Positions 1-8,902 of a stretch of DNA of 64,000 nucleotides are shown in pieces. The position numbers and the translations under genes were made by a program. Each line of letters opens with the position of its first letter. The stretch's first letter is position 1. The notes beneath the pieces are model-generated. The model was given only the letters and a program-made list of their open reading frames with translations. It ran no database searches and was not told the DNA's origin. This DNA comes from Empedobacter brevis NBRC 14943 = ATCC 43319 (GTDB lineage: Bacteria; Bacteroidota; Bacteroidia; Flavobacteriales; Weeksellaceae): contig NZ_KB908292.1 of assembly GCF_000382425.1 (NCBI RefSeq), forward strand, positions 310,001 to 374,000, in the 5' to 3' direction.

Positions 1-399
1 AACATTATCTACGATCTTTTTCTTAAAAAAGAAACTGCTGTAAACCGGGAAGAATCAGAAGTCTTTTCTTTTTCTGATTATGCTTTAGATAAAGAAGAAC
101 CGGAAGCTGTAGGAATTGAAGATGTCGAGAACCTCAATCTGCCGCAATCGTTCACTCAAAAAGAAATCATCCCGAAACTTTCCCCGGAGCATGAAGAAAG
201 ACTGAGTCTGGATGAATTAAGACAGCGTTTTGAGTCCGAACAGGATTTGGATGACGTTTTGGAAAACGAGCCTGAAAGAACAAAAGAAGAATCGAAAAAC
301 AAAGATAACGGATGGCATCAAATCCTTAACCTTTCAGAAACTATGGTTCAGCTGGTTTCCAATATCGACGGGCACAAGGTGTATCATTCAACAATGTAA
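1..399 (+). CDS. 3' end of an unidentified ICE transfer-region gene (partial)
   Basis: Frame 1 is open from the window edge to a TAA at 397-399, giving 132 residues of a protein whose start lies outside the window. The visible part is acidic and charged (many E, K and D, with a central run rich in Glu and Arg) and has no membrane segment. It ends 46 nt upstream of traE, so by position it corresponds to the gene preceding traE in CTnDOT-type transfer operons (traD or a mob-region gene). I do not recognise the family. The frame has codon use like the following tra genes, and the 63-codon frame at 230-421 is a shadow of it. Confidence 0.6.
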   Translation, partial: NIIYDLFLKKETAVNREESEVFSFSDYALDKEEPEAVGIEDVENLNLPQSFTQKEIIPKLSPEHEERLSLDELRQRFESEQDLDDVLENEPERTKEESKNKDNGWHQILNLSETMVQLVSNIDGHKVYHSTM

Positions 400-445
400 A
401 TCAAATTCAACTCTTATTTAACCTAAATTTTAATTTTTTATTACG

Positions 446-766
446 ATGAAAAAGAATTTCAAAAAAAACGTGACAACAAAAAAGGCTCTAACCCTTGCTT
501 TAGTACTGTTGGCAACGGTTCCGATGTTTGCCCAGGGCGGAGCAACCGCAATCTCCAATGCAGCAAGTGACATCAGGGACTATTGGGACCCCATTAAGCT
601 GATTCTGAAAGCAGTTGGCGGATTGGTCGGATTTATCGGTGGCCTGCGGGTTTATAACAAATGGACCAACGGAGATCAGGATGTGAACAAGGAAATTCTT
701 GGTTATGGAGGAGCCATGATCTTTTTGCTTGTAGTTCCGGAATTTGTCACTGCATTCTTTGCCTAA
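446..766 (+). CDS. traE: Conjugative transfer protein TraE (DUF4134)
   Basis: Small integral membrane protein of 106 residues with the layout of the Bacteroidetes TraE/DUF4134 family, which occupies the position of the VirB2/VirB3-type small subunits in type IV secretion. A hydrophobic leader ending near PMFAQ (about residue 30) suggests signal-peptide cleavage as for a pilin-like VirB2. Two hydrophobic segments follow, the first glycine-rich around VGGLVGFIGGL and the second at the C-terminus. The start ATG at 446 follows a short AT-rich gap. TraF begins 1 nt after the stop, so the two are surely translated from one message. The family assignment is confident; the pilin analogy is inference from size, leader and topology. 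Confidence 0.85.
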   Translation: MKKNFKKNVTTKKALTLALVLLATVPMFAQGGATAISNAASDIRDYWDPIKLILKAVGGLVGFIGGLRVYNKWTNGDQDVNKEILGYGGAMIFLLVVPEFVTAFFA

Positions 767-767
767 T

Positions 768-1082
768 ATGGGGTTTTATCTCTACAAGGGGCTGAAAAAG
801 CCTCTTGTATTTTTCGGATTGAAAGGAAAGTACATTTTTTATGCTGTGGGTATTATCGCAGGTGGTGTCGTAAGCTCCCTTATCTTATCCAAATTCGGAT
901 TGTTAGGTTCTTTGCTTGGACTTGGTGTAACCGCAGGGTGTGTTTATCTCATTTTTAAAAGGCAGGACAAATACGGATTGTATGACAAAACCAAAAACTT
1001 CAATCAGATTTTAATTTTTCCCAAAAGGATAAGCAACAAAACACGATTAAAACGAAATGAAAACAAAAAAGCAAGCATTTGA
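768..1082 (+). CDS. traF: Conjugative transfer protein TraF (DUF4133)
   Basis: A 104-residue protein matching the Bacteroidetes TraF/DUF4133 family, a VirB3-like inner-membrane component of the conjugation channel. It opens with GFYLYKGLKKPLVFFGLKG, the family's typical amphipathic start, followed by two hydrophobic helices around residues 25-70 and a basic tail. An upstream TTG at 744 is in frame, but ATG at 768 is preferred because it begins exactly at the family N-terminus and sits 1 nt after the traE stop. The 3' end overlaps the traG start by 26 nt, indicating translational coupling with the ATPase that normally works with VirB3. Confidence 0.85.
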   Translation: MGFYLYKGLKKPLVFFGLKGKYIFYAVGIIAGGVVSSLILSKFGLLGSLLGLGVTAGCVYLIFKRQDKYGLYDKTKNFNQILIFPKRISNKTRLKRNENKKASI

Positions 1083-4000
1083 TATTCCTTTTATCGGCTA
1101 CGATTATGGCAAAGATATGGGATGGGATTTTGATGTTCTTTTTGGACAATATGGAAATCCGGTTATCGGTATCAGTATCAAGAATAGTGTAGAACAGTAC
1201 TCGGCAGACCCCGATAATTATCTCCATTTTCATACAGTTCTCAATCAGGTCGTAGCCATTATCGGAGAAGGACGAATTGTTCAAAAGCTCGACCTGTTTT
1301 CAAAAAAGAAATACACAGCTGAACCATTCAATCAATTTTTACAGCAAAAATATTCAGAACATTTTGATGGGCGACTTTTTAAAACAATTGAAACGGTACT
1401 TCTCTTCACAGATATTATAGATGACAAGCTGAAAAAGAAAAACAAACAGTACGACTTTTCTGATAAAAGTTACAAAGAACTTCGGGACAAATGCCAAAAA
1501 GTATTTATGCTTCTAAAGCAGAGCGATTGTGAGCCGGAATTCTTATTTGAAAAAGACTTTGAATACTATATTTCCGGGGCATTGTCAATGCAATTTACAA
1601 ATACACCATCTTTTGATAATATTAAAAGTACAAATGAGTATTTGCGAATCGGAAACCGATACGTTAAAAATATTTCCTACGTTGATGTTGAAAATATTGA
1701 TCTACCCTCTGAGATTGAACCTTATTCTATCTTGGGAGGTAACGGAGCAGCAGCAGAAACAGCAGTCGATAATTTTACGTTCATCAATGAGTTGGAAGAT
1801 TACGAAACGATTATTTACAATCAGGTTATTACCATTCCACCACAGGCACAGCAGCAAAGGGAACTCGACAAAAAAAAGAAAAAGCATGAAGGAGCAGCCA
1901 ATAATTCACCATCCAATGCCATTATCGCAGAAGAGATTGGGACGCTTTTACATCATATCGCCATTGATGGACAACTCGTTGTCAATGCTCATTTTTCTAT
2001 TCTGTTTTCAGCAGAAACACTGGAAAAAATGGAAAATATCCAGTCAATGATTGAGAATAAGCTTTTCACCAAAGGTATCAAAGTTTCGCAAAATGCCTAC
2101 AATCAATTGGAGCTTTTTCGTGCTGCAATTCCGGGCAATGCGACGGAACTTAGGGAATACGATTTATTTATGACAACAAGCGAAGCAGCCTTGTGTTTTT
2201 TTTTTAAAGAGTGTTACCCCGTGAATGAAGAATCGAACTTTTATTTAAGGTTTACAGACCGACAAGGTGTTCCTCTAAAAATAGACCCGGCAGATTTACC
2301 GATGAAAACAGGAAGAATCAACAACAGAAATAAGTTTGTTCTCGGTCCTTCAGGTAGTGGAAAATCTTTCCTGATGAATAATATCATCGAACAATATTTG
2401 ACCTACAATTATGACGTGGTGATTGTTGATACCGGAGATTCTTATTCGGGAACCTGTAAATACAAAGGCGGAAGATATATTCAATATACAGAGGAAAAAC
2501 CCATTACGATGAATCCATTTCTGATGGACAAGAAAGAATTCAATATTGAAAAAATCGAATTTTTAACCAATTTGATTTTTTTGATCTGGCAAGGTCCCGA
2601 CGCATCTGTATCTGCTGCACAGAAATCCATCCTGGATAATGTATTGATGTCATATTATCACCAGTATTTCAACAAAGGAACGCAGTGGTATGAGAATAAG
2701 AGTTCGGAAGATCTGATTCTTTATTTGAATAAATACAACATTTATGAAGAAGATATTTATGAAGAATTTGAGAATGAAGTAAACAAGCAAAATAGCTATT
2801 ACGATATTTTGGGAATCGCTTTTGATGCAGATGCACAAGAAATTAAAGAAGCCGGAAGAAAACTTTTGAAACGTTATCATCCCGATAAAAACCTTCATAA
2901 TCCCGATTATGACAGCGAGAAATTTTATAAGGTTTTTGAAGCCTACGAAATACTGAATGATGAAAACCGAAGAAAAATCTACAATGAAACCCGGTTAGCT
3001 CTCATTACATCCGATGAAATTATTAAAAGACCTGAAACAGCTGAAGAGTGGAATGAATCATTCAGAAAAGCCATTATCAAAAAAATCAAGGAACTTGAAG
3101 AAAAATTAGAATCAAAAGAACTTTCTTTCAATGGATTCTATGATTATTGTGATAAATTCCTTCCACTTTATCTGAATAATAAAAAGCATACGATCACAGA
3201 AAAAGAATTTAATCTGAGAACTTTTTTGTTTGTACTGAAAGATTTTTACAAAGGAGGACGATACGGAACCACTTTGAATGAATCAGCCGATAATACACTG
3301 TTTGATGAATCGTTCATCGTGTTTGAAATCGATAATGTAAAGGATAATCCAAAATTGTTTCCGATTGTAACGCTGATCATTATGGATACATTTATCCAGA
3401 AAATGCGATTGAGAAAAGACCGCCGAAAAGCCCTTATCATTGAAGAAGCGTGGAAAGCGATAGCGAGTAAATTAATGGGTGGTTATATTCTTTACTTGTA
3501 TAAAACGGTTCGAAAATTCTGGGGAGAGGCAGTTGTGGTCACACAAGAATTAGACGATATTATCGGAAATGCCGTGGTAAAAGACAGTATCATCAACAAT
3601 TCCGATACCTTCATTTTACTTGACCAGACCAAATTCAAAGATAATTTTGACCGTATTGCGGCTTTACTTTCATTGAATAAAGTGGAGCAAAATAAGATTT
3701 TCACCATTAACAATCTGAACAATAAATCCGGACGAAGCCGATTTAAAGAATTTTATCTCAAGCGAGGTTCTAAAGGAGAAGTCTATGGAAACGAAGTTGC
3801 CCTTGAGCAGTACTTGACCTACACGACAGAAAAACCTGAAAAATCCGCAGTTGAATACTATGTGCAAAAATATGGCAACTATGATGAAGCCTTGGTTAGA
3901 ATGGTAGATGATTTGAAAAGTTTCGGAGACAGCCTTGAAAACCTGGTGTCTTTAGTTAATCTGTACCAGAAGCCTTTAGACAAAAAAATTATTTCGTATT

Positions 4001-4122
4001 ACAAGATGATGAAGAATACCTATAAAGGGGAAAATATTTTCAAAATCATTTCACAGGAATTGGAAGACCAAAATATCAGTTTTTCTGAATTAATTAATCA
4101 AAAAGAATATGAAAAAGTTTAG
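1057..4122 (+). CDS. traG: TraG/VirB4-family conjugation ATPase with an inserted J-domain
   Basis: The energising ATPase of the Bacteroidetes conjugation system, acting at the inner membrane. Walker A lies near residues 429-437 (GPSGSGKSF) and Walker B near residues 792-798 (ALIIEEAW), followed by the VirB4 motif VVTQELDDI. At 1021 residues it is clearly longer than the roughly 800-850 usual for TraG. The excess is explained by a J-domain of about 65 residues at 579-645, with the order YYDILGI, a basic helix II, HPD at 608-610 and a C-terminal helix ending in the NDENRRKIY type, placed between Walker A and Walker B and flanked by charged helical linker. The frame is uninterrupted and overlaps traF by 26 nt and the next gene by 14 nt. 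A run of ten T at 2196-2205 lies in the coding region. The ATPase call is firm; the role of the J-domain is unknown. Confidence 0.9.
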   Translation: MKTKKQAFDIPFIGYDYGKDMGWDFDVLFGQYGNPVIGISIKNSVEQYSADPDNYLHFHTVLNQVVAIIGEGRIVQKLDLFSKKKYTAEPFNQFLQQKYSEHFDGRLFKTIETVLLFTDIIDDKLKKKNKQYDFSDKSYKELRDKCQKVFMLLKQSDCEPEFLFEKDFEYYISGALSMQFTNTPSFDNIKSTNEYLRIGNRYVKNISYVDVENIDLPSEIEPYSILGGNGAAAETAVDNFTFINELEDYETIIYNQVITIPPQAQQQRELDKKKKKHEGAANNSPSNAIIAEEIGTLLHHIAIDGQLVVNAHFSILFSAETLEKMENIQSMIENKLFTKGIKVSQNAYNQLELFRAAIPGNATELREYDLFMTTSEAALCFFFKECYPVNEESNFYLRFTDRQGVPLKIDPADLPMKTGRINNRNKFVLGPSGSGKSFLMNNIIEQYLTYNYDVVIVDTGDSYSGTCKYKGGRYIQYTEEKPITMNPFLMDKKEFNIEKIEFLTNLIFLIWQGPDASVSAAQKSILDNVLMSYYHQYFNKGTQWYENKSSEDLILYLNKYNIYEEDIYEEFENEVNKQNSYYDILGIAFDADAQEIKEAGRKLLKRYHPDKNLHNPDYDSEKFYKVFEAYEILNDENRRKIYNETRLALITSDEIIKRPETAEEWNESFRKAIIKKIKELEEKLESKELSFNGFYDYCDKFLPLYLNNKKHTITEKEFNLRTFLFVLKDFYKGGRYGTTLNESADNTLFDESFIVFEIDNVKDNPKLFPIVTLIIMDTFIQKMRLRKDRRKALIIEEAWKAIASKLMGGYILYLYKTVRKFWGEAVVVTQELDDIIGNAVVKDSIINNSDTFILLDQTKFKDNFDRIAALLSLNKVEQNKIFTINNLNNKSGRSRFKEFYLKRGSKGEVYGNEVALEQYLTYTTEKPEKSAVEYYVQKYGNYDEALVRMVDDLKSFGDSLENLVSLVNLYQKPLDKKIISYYKMMKNTYKGENIFKIISQELEDQNISFSELINQKEYEKV

Positions 4123-4762
4123 CATTTTATTTTTAGGAATTGGAAGTTTAGGCTTTGCTCAAAACACTTACATCGACCCGACTGTAACAGCGGCGATGAT
4201 CCTATATTCGGAAAACCTGAAAGCCAAGCAGAATGATGTCGTAGAAGAAACCTCTAAATTGAAAGATGCCCAAACATGGGTAGGCACTCAAATGGTTGCA
4301 GCCAATGACATTCAGAATAAACTACTGAAAGGGTTGAAAGAAGTTTCGGGAACCTTACAGAACGGGATTCAGTTAAAGGAAATCAATTCCGAACTTAATA
4401 AATGTTACACGTATTCTTATGAGGTTGTTAAGTTAGCATCAAAGCATCCCCAGTATGCCATTTTTGGAACGAAAGCTTCACAAAAAACATATGAGCAGAG
4501 TATAAAAATCGTAACCGATGTATCAGATATTTTGGCTTCAGGAGAGCTTAATCTTGCTACGGCAGGAGATCGGTATAAAATACTTCATAACATTTCCGGA
4601 AATGTAAAAAACCTGAAGCTTTGGCTTCTGGCGATAAAATTAAGACTGGAAAAAGCCAATCGGTTGGGATTCTGGAATTCCATCAATCCGTTTGCAGGAT
4701 ACATCAATACCGATAAAGCTATTGTAGAGGATATCATGCACCGATACAAACGAAACTTTTAA
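4109..4762 (+). CDS. TraI-position secreted transfer protein, copy 1 of 4
   Basis: A 217-residue protein with a signal peptide (hydrophobic residues 4-16, ending GFAQ) and an otherwise helical, soluble body. It sits directly after traG, where CTnDOT-like elements carry traI (a DUF4141-type protein thought to correspond to VirB5/TrbJ minor pilus subunits). The C-terminus INTDKAIVEDIMHRYK recurs in altered form in the next three genes, so this is the first member of a tandem family. The internal motif SKHPQYAIF also recurs in copy 3 as SAQHPQHAV. Its start overlaps the traG stop by 14 nt. The traI identity rests on position and general character rather than a recognised motif. Confidence 0.6.
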   Translation: MKKFSILFLGIGSLGFAQNTYIDPTVTAAMILYSENLKAKQNDVVEETSKLKDAQTWVGTQMVAANDIQNKLLKGLKEVSGTLQNGIQLKEINSELNKCYTYSYEVVKLASKHPQYAIFGTKASQKTYEQSIKIVTDVSDILASGELNLATAGDRYKILHNISGNVKNLKLWLLAIKLRLEKANRLGFWNSINPFAGYINTDKAIVEDIMHRYKRNF

Positions 4763-4772
4763 AAATCATACG

Positions 4773-5489
4773 ATGAAAGTGAAAATCAAACTTCACCGAT
4801 TTATCAGAAGTAGCATTTTTCTGAGTTTACTGATTCCTGTACTATTTGTCGTGTTGACTTCTATGGGAGGTGGATCTACACCACCGTGGCAAAAAGAAAA
4901 CGTTTCTTTTCCGATGATGAATATTCAAATCAATGCAGCGATGAAAGAACACGACAGGCAAAAGGAAATGAGGCAAAAACAAACCCTAAACGCAACTGTG
5001 GAAACAGCAAACCAATCAGAGTGGAAAGGTTTTAAAGAAAAGGTTACGAAAATTCAGGACCGATTGCGGATTGTTTCATTTGCTATTCAGGCAATACCTA
5101 CCGGAATTGCGATAAATAGGGAAATAACGAAAATAAAGAATAACCAGACAGCAATCATGAACGAGATCGGCACAGCACCTTATTCCATCATTTCTGTATT
5201 GCCTTCCCAGGTGCAGTTTGTCGATGAGCTACAAATGGTAACACGCCTGATAACCGGAATTGTTTTGTCTTACGGAGCAATCAACCAAATGGAAAAATCA
5301 GAACGTAAAATTTTACTGGATTATGCACTAAGCGAAGTCAAAACATTAAGCAGGAATTCTACCCATATGCTTTTAAAAATAAGAGACATTAAAGCCAAGG
5401 TTTTACGCAATAAAAGGGCATTCCAATTTTACGTCAACCGTGATAAACAAGTAGTTGAAAACATTATGAAAAACATTAAATCTTTTTAG
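4773..5489 (+). CDS. TraI-position transfer protein, copy 2 of 4 (membrane-anchored)
   Basis: A 238-residue protein with a basic N-terminus and one strong hydrophobic segment (residues 13-31), which could be an uncleaved anchor or signal peptide. The body is predicted helical, and the C-terminus YVNRDKQVVENIMKNIKSF is the divergent form of the motif shared with the neighbours. It begins 10 nt after copy 1 and stops 2 nt before copy 3. Compared with copy 1 it lacks the SKHPQ motif, so it is the more distant relative. By position it is part of the channel-assembly operon between traG and traJ; no specific function can be assigned. Confidence 0.55.
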   Translation: MKVKIKLHRFIRSSIFLSLLIPVLFVVLTSMGGGSTPPWQKENVSFPMMNIQINAAMKEHDRQKEMRQKQTLNATVETANQSEWKGFKEKVTKIQDRLRIVSFAIQAIPTGIAINREITKIKNNQTAIMNEIGTAPYSIISVLPSQVQFVDELQMVTRLITGIVLSYGAINQMEKSERKILLDYALSEVKTLSRNSTHMLLKIRDIKAKVLRNKRAFQFYVNRDKQVVENIMKNIKSF

Positions 5490-5491
5490 GC

Positions 5492-6157
5492 ATGAAGAAA
5501 AAATTAACTATTGGGTTATTTGCACTCTTAGGAATCTCTCTCTATAGTCAGCAAATCGTGATCAATGACAAACTATTAACTCAAATAACAAAGGATCATG
5601 CGGTACGATTGACAAGTGAACAGCTATTTCTGAATTCCTACGAAAAACAAAATGAGCTGTATAATAACATCAAAAATAAAACAGCCCAGGTAATTGCTAT
5701 TCAGGAGTACATCTACCAGCAGTTGAAAAATGTTAATTCAGCCCTTACACAGAGTAAAAAGCTGATCTATCTCTATGAGTATCTGGGGAAAATAGTAACG
5801 AACTCTAATAAAATGCGAAAATTATCGGCACAGCATCCGCAGCATGCCGTATTGGTTTCAAAATATTACGCAGCAATCGGTAGGCAGGTAACAAAGCTTC
5901 AGCAGGAAATATCACAGGATATTTTAAACGAAAACAAAGATTTTTTGATGGATGCGATGGACAGGGAAATGCTGATTGAAAAGATTTTTACGCGTGTCAG
6001 AAATATCAACGGAAATATTCTCTATATCATTTTGCGATTGGAAAATGCCAAGAAAATCCCTTACCTGTATCAGGTTCCTGTACTAAGAAACTATATCAAT
6101 GTAGACAAAGCCATTGTAGGAAACATTATTCAAAAATATAAATACCTATTCAATTAA
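5492..6157 (+). CDS. TraI-position secreted transfer protein, copy 3 of 4
   Basis: A 221-residue protein with a clear signal peptide (MKKKLTIGLFALLGISLYSQ) and a helical body. It resembles copy 1 most: both have a K/N-rich helical first half, the motif pair SKHPQYA / SAQHPQHA, a RNINGNILYIILRLE versus GNVKNLKLWLLAIKLRLE segment, and the C-terminal motif INVDKAIVGNIIQKYKYLF. The gene is packed 2 nt after copy 2 and 4 nt before copy 4. Tandem copies of a periplasmic, VirB5-like protein would be consistent with a surface or tip subunit of the mating apparatus, but that is inference. Confidence 0.55.
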   Translation: MKKKLTIGLFALLGISLYSQQIVINDKLLTQITKDHAVRLTSEQLFLNSYEKQNELYNNIKNKTAQVIAIQEYIYQQLKNVNSALTQSKKLIYLYEYLGKIVTNSNKMRKLSAQHPQHAVLVSKYYAAIGRQVTKLQQEISQDILNENKDFLMDAMDREMLIEKIFTRVRNINGNILYIILRLENAKKIPYLYQVPVLRNYINVDKAIVGNIIQKYKYLFN

Positions 6158-6161
6158 TATT

Positions 6162-6992
6162 ATGGAAAAGCTATTCAAAAAAATAAGTCTCTTACCGTTA
6201 TTGCTCCTTACAGTTTCAATGTACGGACAGGTAAGTGTAAAACGATTAAATGACCCTGCTATTGTCGCCCAGCATAAGAGAATGACCTTTGAAAGATGGG
6301 GAGATTGGCGGCCTTATCCTAAGTATTTTTTAGGCATTCAGAGAAATGTTGCCTACGCTACAGTTTGGGGAATGTGGGCACCGAAGATTAACAGGGATTA
6401 TAAAAAAGGAGATGATATAAGACCTTTAAAACCAACGGGAATACAAAACCAACGGTTTGCTGAGCTTAAATTCCAGGAAGAAGAAGCAAAGAAAATCAAG
6501 GCAGCATCCGACACTATTTATAAAAGAAGTGTTCAGGATTTTGCCCACTGGACTTCTACTACGGTTGACGCAGACCCCCTTTGGCTCTTGTATTACAAAC
6601 GGATGTTAAAACCCATTACAGAGTTTCCCGATGCACCACAGAATTTTATCCAATGGCGGTTGAAAGGCCAAGTAATTTACGAAATACTTAAAACCACAGG
6701 CACTTTAAAAAGGCTTCAGGAAGAACTGGATTTAATAAAAGAAAAATACGAGATGTCCCGATCTATGGATATGCCCAGAGGAAAACGTTTCGTCATGTAT
6801 CATGAAACCCTTATCAGGTGGCGAAAATTTGAACAGGAATTAAAAAGGTATAGCAATAAGACGACACTTCTTTTAGATTACAAAATGCTTTTAAAAAACC
6901 ATTCTTCTACCACCATACCACAGGGATTTACACCTCAAACGGATAAAGAGATTATACATAACAAAATGCAACACTACAAACACCGATATTAG
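6162..6992 (+). CDS. TraI-position secreted transfer protein, copy 4 of 4 (divergent)
   Basis: A 276-residue protein with a signal peptide (hydrophobic residues 8-20, ending SMYGQ). Its first half is unlike the other three copies, being rich in aromatic and Trp residues (WGDWRPYPKYFLG, VWGMWAPKINRDY). The second half returns to a helical layout and ends QTDKEIIHNKMQHYKHRY, the same closing motif (DK, then a paired hydrophobic, an M/I and YK) as the preceding genes. The stop is immediately followed by the traJ start at 6993. It is probably a periplasmic channel component that has acquired a different N-terminal domain. I do not recognise the family. Confidence 0.5.
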   Translation: MEKLFKKISLLPLLLLTVSMYGQVSVKRLNDPAIVAQHKRMTFERWGDWRPYPKYFLGIQRNVAYATVWGMWAPKINRDYKKGDDIRPLKPTGIQNQRFAELKFQEEEAKKIKAASDTIYKRSVQDFAHWTSTTVDADPLWLLYYKRMLKPITEFPDAPQNFIQWRLKGQVIYEILKTTGTLKRLQEELDLIKEKYEMSRSMDMPRGKRFVMYHETLIRWRKFEQELKRYSNKTTLLLDYKMLLKNHSSTTIPQGFTPQTDKEIIHNKMQHYKHRY

Positions 6993-8252
6993 ATGATAAA
7001 TAAAAAACTCACGCTATTTTGCTGCATTCTGGCAATTTTATTACCGGTAATCGGCTTTGCTCAAACTGATGCTGATTATAACAATCTGCTTCAGTTTTTG
7101 AAGGGAGACGGAGCTTTCGAGAAATGGTTTATGGAGGTCTTTACAAAACTAGACAACAAAGTACAGGATGAAGCAGTAGGATCTGCACTTGTCGGAAGAG
7201 CCATTGGTGGTCTGGGAGCTTTAATGTATCTCGGATATATGGGCTGGCAAATGGCAGCCGGAGACCGTGAATGGGAAATAACGCCTATGCTGAAACCTAT
7301 CCTGATAGGATTTACACTGGTGTATTGGAGTGGATTTGTCAATTTGATACAAGCTCCTTTTGAAGCTATTGCCGAGCCCGGAATTGCCATTTTCAGCGAC
7401 ATTGAATCCGAAGTGAATGATTTGCGTGTTCAACGATTTAAAAAACAACAGCAGTTGCTGGATGCCGTGATCAAACTAAAAGCAGAAGAAGATGCCAAGC
7501 AAGACGTTATTAACAATACGGGCAAAGATGCCGATGATTCGTGGTTTGATATCAGCGAAGGATTGGACAAATTAATTCAGCCCATTAAAGAATGGCAGAT
7601 TAGAATGCAGTTTCAGATGCAGAAACTGGTAGCCGAACTCATTGAGTTTGTCTGCCTATCCATTCTTCGGGTTTGCGTGTATCTTATTTTCTTCATCCAA
7701 AAGATCTGGGCGTATATACTCATTATTCTTGGCCCTATTGCTGTTGGAATGTCTCTTGTTCCGGGATTTGAAAACTCGTTATACAGCTGGGTATCCAAGT
7801 TTATCAACATCAATCTGTACACTTTTGTTGCGTACACCATTATCAATATCGGACAGCAACTCATCGCTTCCGGTTATATGATGGAAATTGAGCGGTACGA
7901 CACCCTGTTAACAAATGGAACGATCTCCAATTTAGATGCTTTGCTGGTGTATGTAAGTAATTCCGGAATGATTTATAACCAGCTTTTTACGTGCGTTGCC
8001 TATATCGTAACGGGAATAGGTGTCTTAATGACCCCGACCATAGCCGATACTATCGTAACAGCAGGCGGTGCCGGTGCAATGACCAAGATGAAAAGTGCAG
8101 CAGGAAAAATGGTAAGCGGTGCCAAAACAGCCGTATTGGCAGCTAAAACAGGAGGTGCTTCCACAGTTGTAGCAGCTAAGACAGCTTCAAAAGCTGCTGA
8201 GCTAAGTTCCGCTTTCGGAAGAGTTCAGAACGCAATGAAAAATGGAAAATAA
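6993..8252 (+). CDS. traJ: Conjugative transfer protein TraJ (VirB6/TrbL-like)
   Basis: A 419-residue polytopic inner-membrane protein with the layout of the Bacteroidetes TraJ family. It has a signal peptide ending GFAQ, a periplasmic segment, membrane spans near residues 65-90 and 100-115, a charged central stretch with KAEEDAKQD, then a cluster of membrane helices (about residues 215-350) and an Ala-rich basic tail (residues 360-419). VirB6/TrbL proteins form part of the inner-membrane channel for DNA. It starts directly at the preceding stop and is followed by traK after 33 nt, matching the traJ-traK order of CTnDOT-like elements. Confidence 0.85.
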   Translation: MINKKLTLFCCILAILLPVIGFAQTDADYNNLLQFLKGDGAFEKWFMEVFTKLDNKVQDEAVGSALVGRAIGGLGALMYLGYMGWQMAAGDREWEITPMLKPILIGFTLVYWSGFVNLIQAPFEAIAEPGIAIFSDIESEVNDLRVQRFKKQQQLLDAVIKLKAEEDAKQDVINNTGKDADDSWFDISEGLDKLIQPIKEWQIRMQFQMQKLVAELIEFVCLSILRVCVYLIFFIQKIWAYILIILGPIAVGMSLVPGFENSLYSWVSKFININLYTFVAYTIINIGQQLIASGYMMEIERYDTLLTNGTISNLDALLVYVSNSGMIYNQLFTCVAYIVTGIGVLMTPTIADTIVTAGGAGAMTKMKSAAGKMVSGAKTAVLAAKTGGASTVVAAKTASKAAELSSAFGRVQNAMKNGK

Positions 8253-8285
8253 TAAAACGTAGTCCTAACAATTAATCCCTAAAAA

Positions 8286-8900
8286 ATGCTTATCAGAAAC
8301 ATAGAACAACGAATTAAAATCAATAAAGTTGTTTCATTATCAGCCATTGTATTTGCTGTTTTTATCGTCATCAGTGGTTTTGTCTTTGCGTATAAAATGA
8401 TCCAGGATTCCCGAAAATCCATTTATATTTTGGACAATGGCGTTCCGGTTTTAGCCAAACAAACCGATGTTTTACTAAACAGGCCAGTGGAATACAAAGC
8501 GCAGATTGAATTATTTCATCGTTTGTTTTTCACATTAGCTCCGGATGACGCCTATATTAAAGAAAATATTCAAAAATCATTGTATCTCATAGACGACAGT
8601 GGAAAAAAAGAATATACCAACTTACGGGAAAAAGGGTTTTACAATCAGATTGTTGCCTCGAGTTCAATGGTTAGCATCCATACCGATTCGATAGCAGTCA
8701 ATATGGAACAACAGAAATTCTCTTTTTTTGGAAAACAAATGATAACAAGAAAATCGTCTGTCATTACCCGAAAATTGATTACTGAAGGATTTTTTGAAGA
8801 CATTATCCGAAGTCCTCATAATCCGCATGGTGTACTTCTCAAAAGCTGGCGAATCCTTAATAACGAAGAAATCTCAAATCAAACCAAAAATTCGTATTAA
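8286..8900 (+). CDS. traK: Conjugative transfer protein TraK (VirB8-like)
   Basis: A 204-residue bitopic protein with a short cytoplasmic N-terminus, one membrane span (about residues 16-36) and a periplasmic domain of about 165 residues, the classic VirB8/TraK architecture. Family features visible include the opening IRNIEQRIKINKVVSL, the SRKSIYILDNGVP segment after the membrane span and RPVEYKAQIELFHRLFFTL. VirB8 proteins nucleate assembly of the channel by contacting VirB9 and VirB10, here represented by TraN and TraM a few genes downstream. TraL starts 2 nt after its stop. Confidence 0.9.
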   Translation: MLIRNIEQRIKINKVVSLSAIVFAVFIVISGFVFAYKMIQDSRKSIYILDNGVPVLAKQTDVLLNRPVEYKAQIELFHRLFFTLAPDDAYIKENIQKSLYLIDDSGKKEYTNLREKGFYNQIVASSSMVSIHTDSIAVNMEQQKFSFFGKQMITRKSSVITRKLITEGFFEDIIRSPHNPHGVLLKSWRILNNEEISNQTKNSY

Positions 8901-8902
8901 AA

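Noticed and set aside
2785-2996. J-domain as a separate dnaJ-like gene or an assembly fusion
   Set aside because: The frame continues unbroken on both sides, the flanking residues continue VirB4 sequence, and codon use does not change.
7091-7402. 103-codon - strand frame opposite traJ
   Set aside because: Lies fully inside traJ and its composition mirrors the opposite strand; several other frames are open there as well.
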